From contig JAOIYV010000002.1 of assembly GCA_028226735.1 (NCBI GenBank), positions 1 through 64,000 on the forward strand: a stretch of DNA of 64,000 nucleotides, in the 5' to 3' direction. Positions 39,158-49,518 of this stretch are shown here, in pieces. Position 1 is the first letter of the stretch. Each line of letters begins with the position of its first letter. Both the position numbers and the translations under genes were made by a program. The notes below the pieces were generated by a model. That model searched no databases. It had not been told where the DNA came from and saw only the letters and a list, made by a program, of their open reading frames with translations. Origin of the DNA: Candidatus Pelagibacter sp. (GTDB lineage: Bacteria > Pseudomonadota > Alphaproteobacteria > Pelagibacterales > Pelagibacteraceae).

Positions 39158-39669
39158 TATCCTCTTTTTTCAATTACTTCAGAAATTTTTTTATTTCTGA
39201 TTGTTGATATATATTTTGGTGAATTTTGTTTTAATAAAGCTTTCATGGTAGCTCTAATCATATTGTGTGGGTTAGAAGTGCCCATAGATTTTGCAACAAT
39301 ATCCTTTATACCTAAAACTTCACAAACTGCCCTGACAGGTCCACCAGCAATTATTCCTGTACCTTTTGGAGCTGCTCTTAAAATAATTTTTCCCGCACCA
39401 TCCTTACCATAAATATCATGATGAATTGTTCTACCTTCTCTTAAAGGAATATGAATTAATTTTCTTCTAGCAGTTTCATTGGCTTTTTTAATAGCATCTG
39501 GAACCTGTTTTGCTTTTGCATGGGCTATTCCAATTTTACCTGCTTGGTTTCCGACAACTACTAGAGCTGAAAAACCAAACCTACGACCACCTTTTACAAC
39601 TTTTGTAATTCTATTAATGTGAACTAATTTTTCTAATATATCGTCGTTTTTTTTATCTTTAAAATCCAT
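39157..39669 (-). CDS. rpsE: 30S ribosomal protein S5
   Basis: S5 helps decoding accuracy at the mRNA entry. The 170-residue product has VVKGGRRFGFSALVVVGN at the double-stranded-RNA-binding fold, AIKKANETARRKLIHIPL, and the PKGTGIIAGGPVRAVCEVLG and SMGTSNPHNMIRATMKAL segments, all typical. It lies 2 bp after rplR and overlaps rplO by one base. Confidence 0.97.
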   Translation of the reverse strand: MDFKDKKNDDILEKLVHINRITKVVKGGRRFGFSALVVVGNQAGKIGIAHAKAKQVPDAIKKANETARRKLIHIPLREGRTIHHDIYGKDGAGKIILRAAPKGTGIIAGGPVRAVCEVLGIKDIVAKSMGTSNPHNMIRATMKALLKQNSPKYISTIRNKKISEVIEKRG

Positions 39670-39671
39670 AA

Positions 39672-40028
39672 TTAAAATTCCATTCCATTTTTACGTAAAG
39701 TTTCAGCAAACACTTTAACTCTACCATGATATTTATAAATTCCTCTATCAAAATAGATTTTTGTTATTTTTTTTTCTAGAGCTTTTTTTGCTAATTTCTC
39801 AGCTACAATTTTAGAGATTTCTGTTTTATTGACTTTATTCATTGATTTAATGTCTTTTTCTATTGAAGAACAAGAAAGAAGTGTAATATTTTTAACATCA
39901 TCAATTATTTGAGCTGATATATTATTAGTAGACCTTGAAATACTTAATCTAAGTCTGTCTGGTGAAGAAACTCTTTTACCTTTGTTTCTTACCCTAAATT
40001 TTTTTCTTTCTACAGATTTTAATTTCAT
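39672..40028 (-). CDS. rplR: 50S ribosomal protein L18
   Basis: L18 binds 5S rRNA with L5 in the central protuberance. The 118-residue product has a basic N-terminus ([20 protein letters not shown]), the [16 protein letters not shown] core and the C-terminal [20 protein letters not shown] signature. Length is normal. Its ATG shares one base with the rplF stop. Confidence 0.96.
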   Translation of the reverse strand: MKLKSVERKKFRVRNKGKRVSSPDRLRLSISRSTNNISAQIIDDVKNITLLSCSSIEKDIKSMNKVNKTEISKIVAEKLAKKALEKKITKIYFDRGIYKYHGRVKVFAETLRKNGMEF

Positions 40029-40567
40029 TATTTTTTCTTTCCTTCTTTTTTCAGAATATATTGACCTTGCTCTCTTATACCTTTGCCTTTATAAGGCTCA
40101 GGTTTTCGAAAAGATTTAATTTTCGAAACAACTGTCCCTACTAATTGTTTGTCAGAACCACTTACTTTAATTGTTGTTTGTTTTTCTACTACTATTTTTA
40201 TACCTTCTGGAATATCAAAATTAATGTCATGACTGTAACCTAACTGCAGATTTAGTTGTTTATCTTTTAATGCAGCTCTATAGCCAACTCCAACTAATTC
40301 AAGGATTTTTTCATATCCAGAACTAGAGCCAATTACAGCATTATTAATTAAACTTCTATTCATTCCCCATAATCTTTTTGAGTTTTGATCAGTCTTCTTT
40401 GGTTTTATAGAAATTTCTTTACCATCAGTAATATCTAGAGTGAACATATCTAGATCAACATTAAGAGATTTTTTTCCTAATGGTCCTTCGATATTTAAAA
40501 CGTTTCCTGATAATACAGCTTTAACTTTTTCTGGTATTACAATATTAATTTTACCTATTTTTGACAT
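40028..40567 (-). CDS. rplF: 50S ribosomal protein L6
   Basis: L6 lies near the factor-binding site of the 50S. The 179-residue two-domain protein starts [19 protein letters not shown] and has [20 protein letters not shown] and the C-terminal [19 protein letters not shown] signature. It begins on the last base of the rpsH stop and shares a base with rplR. Confidence 0.97.
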   Translation of the reverse strand: MSKIGKINIVIPEKVKAVLSGNVLNIEGPLGKKSLNVDLDMFTLDITDGKEISIKPKKTDQNSKRLWGMNRSLINNAVIGSSSGYEKILELVGVGYRAALKDKQLNLQLGYSHDINFDIPEGIKIVVEKQTTIKVSGSDKQLVGTVVSKIKSFRKPEPYKGKGIREQGQYILKKEGKKK

Positions 40568-40962
40568 TAAAAAACCTTACAAATTATTTCGCCACCAACT
40601 TTTTGTTTTCTTGCGTCAACATCAGTCATGACGCCTTTGGGTGTTGATACGATTGCTATACCTAGACCCCCATTAATCTTCGGTAAACTATTAGCACTTG
40701 AAAATATTCTTCTGCCAGGCTTTGAAACTCTTTCAAATGTGCTAATTACAGGATTTCCTGAGTAATATTTTAAATCTACAGATAAAACTGGTTTGTTTGA
40801 ATCTGTTTCAACTTTATAGTCTTTGATAAAACCTTCCATTTTTAAAATATCAGCTATTTTTACTTTAAAATTAGATGACGGTAATGCAACTTTCTTGTGA
40901 TTTCTCACCTGTGCATTTTTAATTCTTGCAATCATATCTCCTATTGGGTCACTTAAACTCAT
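40567..40962 (-). CDS. rpsH: 30S ribosomal protein S8
   Basis: S8 binds helix 21 of 16S rRNA and, in E. coli, represses the spc operon by binding its mRNA near rplE. The 131-residue product starts SLSDPIGDMIARIKNAQ and ends with the signature GGLGIAIVSTPKGVMTDVDA. It lies 10 bp after rpsN. I did not find an obvious S8-target hairpin at the rplX-rplE junction. Confidence 0.97.
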   Translation of the reverse strand: MSLSDPIGDMIARIKNAQVRNHKKVALPSSNFKVKIADILKMEGFIKDYKVETDSNKPVLSVDLKYYSGNPVISTFERVSKPGRRIFSSANSLPKINGGLGIAIVSTPKGVMTDVDARKQKVGGEIICKVF

Positions 40963-40972
40963 ATTTTCCTTT

Positions 40973-41278
40973 CTACCAGCTTGACTTTGTCATGCCAGGT
41001 ATTAATCCATGCAATCCTAAGTCTCTTAAAGCTATTCTTGATATTTTTAATTTTCTATACACTCCATGTGGTCTTCCTGTAATTTGACATCTGTTCATGA
41101 CTCTTACTTTTGAAGAATTTCTAGGTAAATTCGATAATTTTTGTTGTGCTTTAAATCTATCTTCCAAAGAAATTTTTTTATCCATTATAATTTTTTTTAA
41201 AGCTTGTCTCTTTTTAAAGAATTTGTCTGAAAGTTTGATTCTTTTATTGTTTTTATTAACTGCGCTTACTTTAGCCAT
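40973..41278 (-). CDS. rpsN: 30S ribosomal protein S14
   Basis: S14 sits in the 30S head next to S3 and S10. The 101-residue product is the long, zinc-free form: it has a single Cys in [20 protein letters not shown] and lacks the C-x-x-C pairs of the short form. The ending [16 protein letters not shown] is typical of Proteobacteria. It follows rplE by 2 bp. Confidence 0.97.
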   Translation of the reverse strand: MAKVSAVNKNNKRIKLSDKFFKKRQALKKIIMDKKISLEDRFKAQQKLSNLPRNSSKVRVMNRCQITGRPHGVYRKLKISRIALRDLGLHGLIPGMTKSSW

Positions 41279-41280
41279 TT

Positions 41281-41835
41281 TTAATTATCTCCTTTTTTTA
41301 TAAACGGAAAGTTTAACTTTTCCAAAAGAGCATAACTATGCTCTTTATTAATAGCTGAAATTACAACTACAATATCAAGACCTCTGATTTTGTCTATTCT
41401 GTCAAAATTAACTTCTGGAAAAATTATATGTTCTTTAATGCCAAACGTATAATTTCCAAACTTATCAAAACCTTTTGGAGATAGTCCCCGAAAGTCTTTT
41501 ATTCTTGGTAGAGCAATATTAACTAGTCTATCAACGAACTCATACATTTTATTGCCTCTTAATGTGACTTTTAATCCAGCATTGGCACCTTTTCTTGTTT
41601 TAAAGTTTGCCACAGATTTTTTAAATTTAGTAATTACTGGTTTTTGTCCTGTAATTTTTCCTAAATCTTCTTCAGTAGATTTTAATATCTTAGCATCAGC
41701 ACCATCTAGTCCTAATCCCATATTTACAACTACTTTTTCGAGTTTTGGGCCCATATAAGTATTTTTAAAACCTAATTTTTCTTTAAGTGAAGGTTGAATT
41801 TCTTTGTAATAAAGTTCTTTCAATCTAGGTATCAT
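41281..41835 (-). CDS. rplE: 50S ribosomal protein L5
   Basis: L5 binds 5S rRNA and touches the P-site tRNA. The 184-residue product has [20 protein letters not shown], a basic loop [20 protein letters not shown] and the signature [19 protein letters not shown] with [11 protein letters not shown]. It begins at the last base of the rplX stop. Confidence 0.97.
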   Translation of the reverse strand: MIPRLKELYYKEIQPSLKEKLGFKNTYMGPKLEKVVVNMGLGLDGADAKILKSTEEDLGKITGQKPVITKFKKSVANFKTRKGANAGLKVTLRGNKMYEFVDRLVNIALPRIKDFRGLSPKGFDKFGNYTFGIKEHIIFPEVNFDRIDKIRGLDIVVVISAINKEHSYALLEKLNFPFIKKGDN

Positions 41836-42083
41836 TATTTTTTAGCCTCAGTTTTTTTTGGTTTATTCTTTGGATCAACAAGAGCTAAATTTGAAATATG
41901 AATAAAATTCTCCTTTGATACTATTCCACCTTTTTTCTCTTTAGTTGTTTTAACATGTTTTTTCACAATATTAATTCCTTGAACTTTTACTCTATTATTG
42001 GGTCTATCTATTTCGATGACTTCACCTTCTTTTTTTTTATCTTTCCCTGTTAAAACTTTAACTTTTAAACCTTTTTTAATCAT
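41835..42083 (-). CDS. rplX: 50S ribosomal protein L24
   Basis: L24 initiates 50S assembly. The 82-residue product has the KOW motif ([18 protein letters not shown]) near the start, a [14 protein letters not shown] strand and [15 protein letters not shown] at the end. It is somewhat shorter than the usual 100-105 residues, consistent with genome compaction. It lies 1 bp after rplN. Confidence 0.95.
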   Translation of the reverse strand: MIKKGLKVKVLTGKDKKKEGEVIEIDRPNNRVKVQGINIVKKHVKTTKEKKGGIVSKENFIHISNLALVDPKNKPKKTEAKK

Positions 42084-42084
42084 T

Positions 42085-42453
42085 CTATAAAACCTCTGGA
42101 GCCAATGAAACTATCTTCATCTGACCTCTGTTTCTTAATTCTCTTGTTACTGGACCAAAAATTCTTGTTCCAACAGGCTCTCCTTTATCATCAACTAAAA
42201 CAGCTGCATTATTATCAAATCTTACTTTTGAGCCATCTTCTCTATGAATACCCTTTTTTACTCTTACAACTACAGCTTTATGGACAGACCCTTTTTTAAC
42301 TTTACCTTTTGGAATAGCCTCTTTAACAGCAATAACAATAGTGTCGCCAATACTTGCGTACCTACGTTTAGATCCACCTAAAACTTTAATACACTCTATA
42401 GTCTTTGCACCTGTGTTATCAGCCACTAATAATTCAGTTTGTACTTGTATCAT
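42085..42453 (-). CDS. rplN: 50S ribosomal protein L14
   Basis: L14 forms intersubunit bridges B5 and B8. The 122-residue product is highly conserved: [58 protein letters not shown] and the final REL...[10 protein letters not shown]. Its start overlaps the rpsQ stop (ATGA). Confidence 0.98.
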   Translation of the reverse strand: MIQVQTELLVADNTGAKTIECIKVLGGSKRRYASIGDTIVIAVKEAIPKGKVKKGSVHKAVVVRVKKGIHREDGSKVRFDNNAAVLVDDKGEPVGTRIFGPVTRELRNRGQMKIVSLAPEVL

Positions 42454-42686
42454 TTTGAACCATCCATTACTTCAAATTTTTTATTTTTAGAAAAAGGTTT
42501 ACTTTCAATAATTGAAACTTTATCACCTGTTTTAAACTTATTGTTTTCATCGTGGGCATTATATTTTTTTCTTACTTTAACTACTTTTTTAAGCACTGGA
42601 TGAGAATATTTTCTTTCTACTGCTACAGTAATAGTTTTGTTTGGTTTATCGCTAACAACAACTCCTGATAATATTTTTTTAGGCAT
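42450..42686 (-). CDS. rpsQ: 30S ribosomal protein S17
   Basis: S17 binds 16S rRNA in the body of the 30S. The 78-residue product has [40 protein letters not shown] and [20 protein letters not shown], the family signature. The start overlaps the rpmC stop by 8 bp. Confidence 0.96.
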   Translation of the reverse strand: MPKKILSGVVVSDKPNKTITVAVERKYSHPVLKKVVKVRKKYNAHDENNKFKTGDKVSIIESKPFSKNKKFEVMDGSK

Positions 42687-42870
42687 TTAATTTTCCTTTT
42701 AATAAAGTTTTTAATCTAGCTATAGTTTTTTTTGTTTCTCCAATTTTTGATGGATTTGTAATTTGTGAGTTAATTTTTTGAAATCTAAAATTAAACAAAT
42801 CTTTTTTTAGCTTATCTATATTTTTTACTGCTTCATCTTTAGATAATTTTTTAATTTCTTGTTTTTTCAT
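42679..42870 (-). CDS. rpmC: 50S ribosomal protein L29
   Basis: L29 lies at the tunnel exit next to L23. From ATG 42870 it has 63 residues, starting [17 protein letters not shown], with [20 protein letters not shown] and [12 protein letters not shown], the two-helix signature. A frame three codons longer (ATG 42879) overlaps the rplP stop; the internal ATG fits the family better. Confidence 0.94.
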   Translation of the reverse strand: MKKQEIKKLSKDEAVKNIDKLKKDLFNFRFQKINSQITNPSKIGETKKTIARLKTLLKGKLNA

Positions 42871-42871
42871 A

Positions 42872-43282
42872 TTATACAAATCTTTTTATAAATTTAGTTT
42901 TAATTGGAAGTTTTGCTGATGCCTTATAAAGAGCTTCTTTGGCAATTTCCTCTGAAACACCATCAATTTCAAATAAAATTCTTCCAGGTTTCACCCTGCA
43001 TGCCCAATATTCTGGTGCTCCTTTTCCTTTACCCATTCGAACTTCAACAGGCTTTTTAGAAACCGGTATATTTGGAAAAATTCGAGTCCAAACACGGCCT
43101 TGTCTTTTCATATGTCGTGTTAAAGCAACCCTTGCAGCTTCTATTTGTTTTCCTATAATTCTTTCAGGAGCCATAGCTTTTAAAGCAAATGAACCGTAAT
43201 TAATTTTGGCTGCACGATTAGCAGTACCATGGATTCTACCTTTGTGAGCTTTTCTATATTTTGACCTAACTGGTTGTAACAT
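42872..43282 (-). CDS. rplP: 50S ribosomal protein L16
   Basis: L16 contacts the elbow of A-site tRNA. The 136-residue product starts [19 protein letters not shown] and has [60 protein letters not shown] and the ending [14 protein letters not shown], a full-length match. It lies 2 bp after rpsC. Confidence 0.98.
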   Translation of the reverse strand: MLQPVRSKYRKAHKGRIHGTANRAAKINYGSFALKAMAPERIIGKQIEAARVALTRHMKRQGRVWTRIFPNIPVSKKPVEVRMGKGKGAPEYWACRVKPGRILFEIDGVSEEIAKEALYKASAKLPIKTKFIKRFV

Positions 43283-43284
43283 AA

Positions 43285-43965
43285 TTATTCTTTGACCTCT
43301 TTTGGTATTACTTTGTTAGTTTCTTGACTAAATTCTTTAGCGAATACTTCACCTTTATAAATCCAAACTTTAATACCAATAATCCCAAAGGTTGTTAAGG
43401 CTTCTGCTTCAGCATAATCTATATCAGCTCTTAAAGTATGAGACGGTATACTCCCATCTCTTAACCACTCTGTTCTAGCAATTTCATTTCCACCAAGTCT
43501 ACCACTTATTGATACCTTAATTCCTTTTGCTCCAAGTCTTAAACATGACTGCATAGCTCTTTTCATTGCTCTTCTATAAGATATTCTTTTAACTAACTGT
43601 TGAGCAATATTTTCAGCAACTAAATATGCATTGGTTTCAGGTTTTTTTACTTCTTTAATATTTAAAGTAACTTCGTTACTTGTGAATTTAGATAAGTTAT
43701 TCTTAATTTTATCAATATCACTCCCTTTTTTACCAATTACAAAACCTGGTCTTGAAGTGTAAATAGTTACAAAACATTTGTTTGAAGTTCTTTCTATCAT
43801 CACTTTTGAAACACCTGAATTAATTACATTTTTCTTAATGTATTTTCTAATTTTAAAATCTTCTATCAGATAATTTCCAAAATCTTTCTTTTTAGCGTAC
43901 CAAACAGAGTCCCAGCCTCTATTCACACCTAGTCTAAAACCTACCGGATTAACTTTTTGTCCCAT
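43285..43965 (-). CDS. rpsC: 30S ribosomal protein S3
   Basis: S3 is at the mRNA entry channel. The 226-residue product starts [20 protein letters not shown], has the KH motif [18 protein letters not shown], then [20 protein letters not shown] and [20 protein letters not shown], and [13 protein letters not shown] near the end. It overlaps the end of rplV by 17 bp, one of the larger overlaps in the operon. Confidence 0.98.
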   Translation of the reverse strand: MGQKVNPVGFRLGVNRGWDSVWYAKKKDFGNYLIEDFKIRKYIKKNVINSGVSKVMIERTSNKCFVTIYTSRPGFVIGKKGSDIDKIKNNLSKFTSNEVTLNIKEVKKPETNAYLVAENIAQQLVKRISYRRAMKRAMQSCLRLGAKGIKVSISGRLGGNEIARTEWLRDGSIPSHTLRADIDYAEAEALTTFGIIGIKVWIYKGEVFAKEFSQETNKVIPKEVKE

Positions 43966-44347
43966 GACTCTCCATTTGTTTTGATTCTGATAAAATAATA
44001 GTAATTGTTGAATATGGTTTTAAAATTGGTGCAGCTCTTCCTTTTGCCCTAGGTCTAAATCTTTTCATAACAATTTTTTTTCCACAATATGCTTCCTTGA
44101 TTATCAAGCTATCAATGTCATACTGATTATTGTTTTCTGCATTAGCTACTGCTGATGAAACAGTTTTTCTAATTTCCTTAGTAATTCTTTTTTCTGAAAA
44201 TAATAAATCTCTAATTGCTACATCAACTTTTTTACCAACAATTCCTTTAAGTATTGGGTTTAGTTTTCTTACACTAGATCTAATGTTGTTATTTACTGAT
44301 CTAACAGTGTTTTCTCTCAATTTATTTATCTTTTTTTTCTTACTCAT
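43949..44347 (-). CDS. rplV: 50S ribosomal protein L22
   Basis: L22 lines the peptide tunnel. The 132-residue product has [59 protein letters not shown] (the tunnel loop and after) and ITIILSES. The last residues read through the start of rpsC. It lies 2 bp after rpsS. Confidence 0.96.
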   Translation of the reverse strand: MSKKKKINKLRENTVRSVNNNIRSSVRKLNPILKGIVGKKVDVAIRDLLFSEKRITKEIRKTVSSAVANAENNNQYDIDSLIIKEAYCGKKIVMKRFRPRAKGRAAPILKPYSTITIILSESKQMESHGTKS

Positions 44348-44349
44348 AA

Positions 44350-44646
44350 TTATTTTTTATCTGCAGTTGCTGGTTTGGCTTTTTTATCAGCTGGTGTATG
44401 ACCAAAAAATGTTCTTGTAGGTGAAAATTCACCAAGTTTATGACCAACCATATCTTCAGATATTGTAACTGGTATAAATTTTTTTCCATTATAAATTAAG
44501 AAACTAACTCCAACAAATTCTGGAATAATTGTTGATTTTCTTGACCAAGTTTTAATAGGCATTTTTTTAGGATCTGTTTTTTGTTTTTCAACTTTTTTAA
44601 TTAAGCTCTCCTCTACAAAAGGACCTTTCCATACTGATCTGGACAT
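44350..44646 (-). CDS. rpsS: 30S ribosomal protein S19
   Basis: S19 is in the 30S head near the A site and pairs with S13. The 98-residue product starts [20 protein letters not shown], has [40 protein letters not shown] and then a short Ala/Lys tail. It begins at the last base of the rplB stop. Confidence 0.97.
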   Translation of the reverse strand: MSRSVWKGPFVEESLIKKVEKQKTDPKKMPIKTWSRKSTIIPEFVGVSFLIYNGKKFIPVTISEDMVGHKLGEFSPTRTFFGHTPADKKAKPATADKK

Positions 44647-45485
44647 TACTTAGCATCCTTTCTTTTGTTTCTTCTTCTAATGATGAATTTATCTGTACTT
44701 TTATTATCTCTAGTTTTTAATCCTTTTGCAGACTGACCAGTAGGTGATACTGGGTGTCTTCCTCCAGCAGTTTTACCTTCACCACCTCCATGTGGGTGGT
44801 CAACAGGGTTCATAACAACACCTCTTGTGTGTGGCCTTCTGCCTAACCATCTTGATCTTCCAGCTTTTCCAATCTTAATATTTTTTTGATCAGGATTAGA
44901 TAAGACACCAATAGTAGCCATTGATCTTGAGTCAATTTTTCTTACTTCACCTGAGGTCATTTTAATTAATGAATAATTTCCATCTAAACCAGATATAGTA
45001 ACTGAGGTTCCTGCTGATCTAGCAATCTTGCCACCAGCACCTGGTTTTAACTCTACATTATGAATATTTATACCTACAGGTATATCTCTTAAAGGCATGC
45101 AGTTTCCAATCTTAATCTCTTTTTCAGATCCATTTACCACTACATCTCCAACTTTAATTTTTTGTGGAGCTAAATAATAAAAATGTTGTCCATCTTCAAA
45201 TTTTACTAACATTATGTAACAAGATCTATTTGGATCGTATTCTATTCTCTCAACTGTAGCTGGCATATCAAATTTTTTTCTGTAAAAGTCTACACATCTA
45301 TACATTTGCTTATGTCCACCAGCTCTGTTTCTTGATGTAATGTGGCCATTATTGTTACGACCTTTCATCGTATTTTTTGGTTCTACCAATGTTTTAAATG
45401 GTTTGCCCTTCCAAAGACCATTTCTATCTACAAGAATTGTTCCTCTAGTTGATTTTGTATAAGGTTTAAAAGTTTTTAATGCCAT
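44646..45485 (-). CDS. rplB: 50S ribosomal protein L2
   Basis: L2 is needed for subunit joining and peptidyl transfer. The 279-residue product has the full set: [59 protein letters not shown] and [20 protein letters not shown] with its conserved His. The C-terminal [19 protein letters not shown] is normal. It follows rplW by 3 bp. Confidence 0.98.
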   Translation of the reverse strand: MALKTFKPYTKSTRGTILVDRNGLWKGKPFKTLVEPKNTMKGRNNNGHITSRNRAGGHKQMYRCVDFYRKKFDMPATVERIEYDPNRSCYIMLVKFEDGQHFYYLAPQKIKVGDVVVNGSEKEIKIGNCMPLRDIPVGINIHNVELKPGAGGKIARSAGTSVTISGLDGNYSLIKMTSGEVRKIDSRSMATIGVLSNPDQKNIKIGKAGRSRWLGRRPHTRGVVMNPVDHPHGGGEGKTAGGRHPVSPTGQSAKGLKTRDNKSTDKFIIRRRNKRKDAK

Positions 45486-45488
45486 TTG

Positions 45489-45782
45489 TTATATACCTGT
45501 AGTTAGATCAATACTTTGACCTTTTTTTAATGTTATAATTGCTTTTTTATAGCCTTGAACTTTTACTTTTTTACCTCTTGTAACTTTTTTTCTATTTTGT
45601 TTATTTATAATATTAATTTTTGTTACGTTAACTTTAAAAATTTTTTCAATATTCTTTTTTAGATTTATCTTATTTGCTTCTCTTGGTACTTTAAAAACAA
45701 TTTTATTTTGTTCAGATAAATTAGTTGTTTTCTCTGTAACCATTGGAGCTAAAATTTTATCATATAAGTGTATTTTATCCAT
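45489..45782 (-). CDS. rplW: 50S ribosomal protein L23
   Basis: L23 is at the tunnel exit and docks trigger factor and SRP. The 97-residue product has APMVTEKTTNLSEQNKIVFK, EANKINLKKNIEKIFKVNVT and KKVKVQGYKKAIITLKKGQS, the expected order. Length is typical. It lies 1 bp after rplD. Confidence 0.95.
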   Translation of the reverse strand: MDKIHLYDKILAPMVTEKTTNLSEQNKIVFKVPREANKINLKKNIEKIFKVNVTKINIINKQNRKKVTRGKKVKVQGYKKAIITLKKGQSIDLTTGI

Positions 45783-45783
45783 T

Positions 45784-46407
45784 TTAAGAATATCTCTTTT
45801 CTAATTCTTTCACTGAGCTCTCAGTAAAAACAACTTTTTTAAATTTAACAATATCAAAAGCACTAAAGTGATTAATATCTGTAACTTTAACGTTAGGAAT
45901 ATTTCTTGTCGATTTTTCAATTTTATCTTTAGATAATTTGTCTAAAATAATTAAAGAATTCGTAATTTCAAATTTTTTAATTATAGAATTCATTTCTTTC
46001 GTTTTTTTAATTTCATTACTAAAATCACTAAAAATTAACAAATTGTTAAGTTTGTTTTTTTCAGTTATTAATGAAGCTATACTTAATTTCTTTTCACTCT
46101 TGTTTAATTTTCTTTTTTTATAAGCAAGCTCACCTTTTGGTCCATGAGCAACACCACCACCAACAAATAACGGAGCTTTTCTACTTGCGTGACGAGCATT
46201 ACCTGTTCCTTTTTGTGCATAAATTTTAGATGTTGAGCCAGCAATTTCATTTTGTTGTTTAGTTTTTGCATGTCTACCTTTGTAATTAGCGTTTGTTTTA
46301 AATAAAACATTGTCAACTAACCTTTTATTAATCTTTGCAGAAAAAATTTTATCTAAAACTTCTATCGAAGCTTTTTTTCCATCTAAATTTAATTTATCTA
46401 TTTTCAT
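45784..46407 (-). CDS. rplD: 50S ribosomal protein L4
   Basis: L4 reaches the tunnel with its long loop, and in E. coli it represses the S10 operon. The 207-residue product has the loop GSTSKIYAQKGTGNARHASR and KAPLFVGGGVAHGPKGELAY, then KKLSIASLITEKNKLNNLL. It starts on the last base of the rplC stop. There is no long S10-type leader before rpsJ in this genome, so the E. coli attenuation scheme cannot apply there. Confidence 0.96.
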   Translation of the reverse strand: MKIDKLNLDGKKASIEVLDKIFSAKINKRLVDNVLFKTNANYKGRHAKTKQQNEIAGSTSKIYAQKGTGNARHASRKAPLFVGGGVAHGPKGELAYKKRKLNKSEKKLSIASLITEKNKLNNLLIFSDFSNEIKKTKEMNSIIKKFEITNSLIILDKLSKDKIEKSTRNIPNVKVTDINHFSAFDIVKFKKVVFTESSVKELEKRYS

Positions 46408-47117
46408 TATTTTTTCTTTTTATCTGGTGTTTTTTTTGCTTCCTCTGCAGCAGCAATTTTTTCATTGATAGTTAATTTATTAATATTTTTTACTGCTTTT
46501 TTTATTAAAATTTCTGAATTTTTAGATCCTGGTATAGAACCTTTTAGATATAATAATTCATTTTCTATATCAGTTTTAACAATTTCTATATTTTGCATGG
46601 TTCTTAATTTGTCTCCCATATGACCAGCCATTTTTTTTCCTTTAAAAACTTTTCCTGGATCTTGTCTTTGACCTGTAGATCCGTGAGATCTATGCGAAAC
46701 AGATACTCCGTGTGTTGCTCTTAATCCACCAAAATTATGTCTTTTCATTGCACCCGCAAATCCTTTACCAATTGTTTTTGAAGTAGTGTCTACAAATTTT
46801 ACCTCATTAAAAATTTCTAAACCAAATTCATTACCCTCTTTATACGCAGATGTATCGTTTACTCTAAATTCTTTTAGTTTCTTTTTTGCTTCTGTATTTT
46901 TTTTTGCATAAAATCCCTTCATAGCTTTAGTAAGTTTTGAGTTTTTTATCTTACCAAAACCTAATTGGACTGCTTTATATCCTCGCTTATCTTCTTCTAC
47001 GACGTTAATTACTCTAGCTTTTTCCATTTTAATAACTGTAACAGGCACTAATCTTCCAGTTTTGTAAAACTCTCTGGTCATACCTATTTTTTTTCCAATT
47101 AAAGCAATTTCGGTCAT
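46407..47117 (-). CDS. rplC: 50S ribosomal protein L3
   Basis: L3 lies close to the peptidyl-transferase centre. The 236-residue product has ALIGKKIGMTREFYKTGRLV, KGFAGAMKRHNFGGLRATHG, VSHRSHGSTGQRQDPGKVFK and KKMAGHMGDKLRTMQNIEIV. A Lys/Ala tail of about 20 residues (EKIAAAEEAKKTPDKKKK) extends past the usual end, a common alphaproteobacterial feature. It lies 2 bp after rpsJ. Confidence 0.97.
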   Translation of the reverse strand: MTEIALIGKKIGMTREFYKTGRLVPVTVIKMEKARVINVVEEDKRGYKAVQLGFGKIKNSKLTKAMKGFYAKKNTEAKKKLKEFRVNDTSAYKEGNEFGLEIFNEVKFVDTTSKTIGKGFAGAMKRHNFGGLRATHGVSVSHRSHGSTGQRQDPGKVFKGKKMAGHMGDKLRTMQNIEIVKTDIENELLYLKGSIPGSKNSEILIKKAVKNINKLTINEKIAAAEEAKKTPDKKKK

Positions 47118-47119
47118 AA

Positions 47120-47428
47120 TTATATTTTAATCTCCACATCAACACCTGATGCTAAGTCTAATTTCATTAAAGCTTCTACTGTTTGAGGCGTAGGTTCAAT
47201 TATATCTATCAGTCTTTTGTGTGTTCTAGTTTCAAATTGCTCCCTACTTTTTTTATCAATATGTGGGCCCTTTAAAACTGTATATTTTTCTATTTTAGTA
47301 GGTAAAGGTATTGGCCCCTTGATTGATGCACCTGTTCTTTTAACAGTATTAACAATTTCCTCAGTTGAGGCATCTAAAATTTTATTGTCATAAGCTCTTA
47401 ATTTTATTCTTATGTTTTGTTTTTCCAT
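47120..47428 (-). CDS. rpsJ: 30S ribosomal protein S10
   Basis: S10 (NusE) is a 30S head protein that also joins NusB in antitermination. The 102-residue product has [20 protein letters not shown], the signature [20 protein letters not shown] and [18 protein letters not shown]. It starts 5 bp after fusA. In many Alphaproteobacteria tuf lies between fusA and rpsJ; here it does not. Confidence 0.98.
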   Translation of the reverse strand: MEKQNIRIKLRAYDNKILDASTEEIVNTVKRTGASIKGPIPLPTKIEKYTVLKGPHIDKKSREQFETRTHKRLIDIIEPTPQTVEALMKLDLASGVDVEIKI

Positions 47429-47433
47429 AATAA

Positions 47434-49512
47434 TTAGCCTGCAATTTTCTTAGTTACTTCATCCTGCACATTTTGTGGAACTTTAGAATAATGATCAAAA
47501 AACATTGAATACTGAGCTCTACCTTGAGACATTGATCTTAAGCTATTTATATATCCAAACATATTAGCTAAAGGAACCATGGCAGTAATTACTGTTGCAT
47601 TTCCTCTTTGTTCTTGAGTGCTAATTTGACCTCTTCTACTATTTAGGTCACCAATAACATCACCCATATAATCTTCAGGCGTGACAACTTCAACTCTCAT
47701 AACTGGCTCTAATAATTTTAAAGTTCCTCTAGTACATGCTTCTTTAAAGCAAGCTCTACCTGCTAATTCAAATGCAAGAACACTTGAGTCAACATCATGA
47801 TGTAATCCATCTAAAATTGTAACTTTGTAGTCAATCATTGGAAATCCTGCTAAAATTCCACCATCTGAAATTGTTTCAATTCCTTTTTCAACACCAGGAA
47901 TAAATTCTTTGGGAATTGCACCACCCTTAATTTTGCTATCGACAGATCTACCTGCTCCAGGTTCTTGAGGCTCAACCAAAAGTTTAACTTTTGCAAACTG
48001 ACCAGCACCACCACTTTGTTTTTTGTGTGTATATTCGAATTCAGAGGCATTTTGCAATGTTTCTCTATAAGCAACTTGAGGAGCACCAACATTCGCCTCT
48101 ACATTAAATTCTCTTTTCATTCTATCAACGATAATATCAAGATGTAACTCGCCCATTCCTTTTATAATAGTTTGACCAGATTCTTCATCAGACGTTACTC
48201 TGAATGATGGATCTTCTTTAGCTAATCTTCCTAATGCTTCACCCATTTTTTCTTGGTCAGCTTTTGTCTTAGGTTCAACAGCAATTTCAATTACAGGTTC
48301 TGGGAACTCCATTGGTTCTAATAAAACAGGATTAGCTTCATCACAAAGTGTGTGTCCTGTAATTGTGTATTTTAGACCAGCTAAAGCAACTATATCACCA
48401 GTGTTTGCTTCTTTAATATCTTCTCTTGAGTTTGCATGCATTAAAAGCATTCTACCAACTCTTTCTTCTTTATCTTTTGAAGTATTATAAACAGCAGTTC
48501 CAGTTCTAATGGTTCCTGAGTAAATTCTAATAAAAGTTAATGAACCAACAAATGGGTCATTAGCAACTTTAAATGCTAATGCAGAAAATCCAGTACCATC
48601 TTCGAATTTCATTTCAACAACATCTTCACTGCCAGGTTTAGTTCCATTAATTGATCCAATATCGATTGGACTTGGTAAGTAGTTAATTACAGCGTCAAGT
48701 AAAGGTTGAACACCTTTGTTTTTAAATGCTGAACCAGTAGTTATTGGAACAAAACTAAAATTTAATGTTCCTTTTCTTATGCATTTTACTAAATCTTCTT
48801 CTTTTATTTCTTCACCATTTAAGTAAGCTTCCATTAACTTTTCATCTTGCTCTACAGCCATTTCAACTAATTCTGTTCTGTATTTTTGTGAAATTTCTTT
48901 TAAATCATCAGGAATTTCTTTGTATTCCCACTCTGCGCCTAGAGCTTCATTTTTCCAAACTTGAGCTTTCATTTTAACTAAGTCAACAACACCGGATAAA
49001 TCTGCCTCAATACCTATAGGAATTTGAATTGGTAGAGGTTTACAGCCTAATCTATCCTTAATCATTTCAACACATCTATAGAAGTCAGCACCAGTTCTGT
49101 CTAACTTGTTTACAAAACAAATTCGTGGAACTTTATATTTATCAGCTTGCCTCCATACTGTTTCAGATTGAGGTTCTACACCAGCAACTCCATCAAAAAC
49201 ACAAACAGCACCGTCTAAAACTTTTAATGATCTCTCTACTTCAATAGTAAAATCAACGTGTCCAGGAGTATCTATGATATTAATTCTATGATCATTCCAA
49301 AAACAAGTTGTGGCGGCTGAAGTAATCGTAATTCCTCTTTCTTGCTCTTGTTCCATCCAGTCCATAGTTGCTGCACCATCATGAACTTCACCTATTTTAT
49401 GACTCTTTCCTGTATAATATAAAATTCTTTCAGTAGTAGTAGTTTTACCAGCATCAATGTGGGCCATTATTCCGATATTTCTATATTTATCTAATGTATG
49501 TGTTCTAGCCAT
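47434..49512 (-). CDS. fusA: Elongation factor G
   Basis: EF-G drives translocation by GTP hydrolysis. The 692-residue product shows the P-loop [15 protein letters not shown] (from residue 17), the switch segment [33 protein letters not shown], the [10 protein letters not shown] nucleotide motif, and domain [20 protein letters not shown] and [19 protein letters not shown]. Length is typical. It lies 6 bp after rpsG. It is the elongation form by length and by domain IV content, as far as I can judge. Confidence 0.98.
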   Translation of the reverse strand: MARTHTLDKYRNIGIMAHIDAGKTTTTERILYYTGKSHKIGEVHDGAATMDWMEQEQERGITITSAATTCFWNDHRINIIDTPGHVDFTIEVERSLKVLDGAVCVFDGVAGVEPQSETVWRQADKYKVPRICFVNKLDRTGADFYRCVEMIKDRLGCKPLPIQIPIGIEADLSGVVDLVKMKAQVWKNEALGAEWEYKEIPDDLKEISQKYRTELVEMAVEQDEKLMEAYLNGEEIKEEDLVKCIRKGTLNFSFVPITTGSAFKNKGVQPLLDAVINYLPSPIDIGSINGTKPGSEDVVEMKFEDGTGFSALAFKVANDPFVGSLTFIRIYSGTIRTGTAVYNTSKDKEERVGRMLLMHANSREDIKEANTGDIVALAGLKYTITGHTLCDEANPVLLEPMEFPEPVIEIAVEPKTKADQEKMGEALGRLAKEDPSFRVTSDEESGQTIIKGMGELHLDIIVDRMKREFNVEANVGAPQVAYRETLQNASEFEYTHKKQSGGAGQFAKVKLLVEPQEPGAGRSVDSKIKGGAIPKEFIPGVEKGIETISDGGILAGFPMIDYKVTILDGLHHDVDSSVLAFELAGRACFKEACTRGTLKLLEPVMRVEVVTPEDYMGDVIGDLNSRRGQISTQEQRGNATVITAMVPLANMFGYINSLRSMSQGRAQYSMFFDHYSKVPQNVQDEVTKKIAG

Positions 49513-49518
49513 AATTTT

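Noticed and set aside
38903..39412. Plus-strand open frame of 169 residues
   Set aside because: It runs antisense across both rplO and rpsE, two certain ribosomal genes, and has no recognisable domain.
48765..48977. Plus-strand hydrophobic frame that looks like a small membrane protein
   Set aside because: Antisense to fusA. Apparent hydrophobicity comes from reading Glu/Lys codons in reverse.
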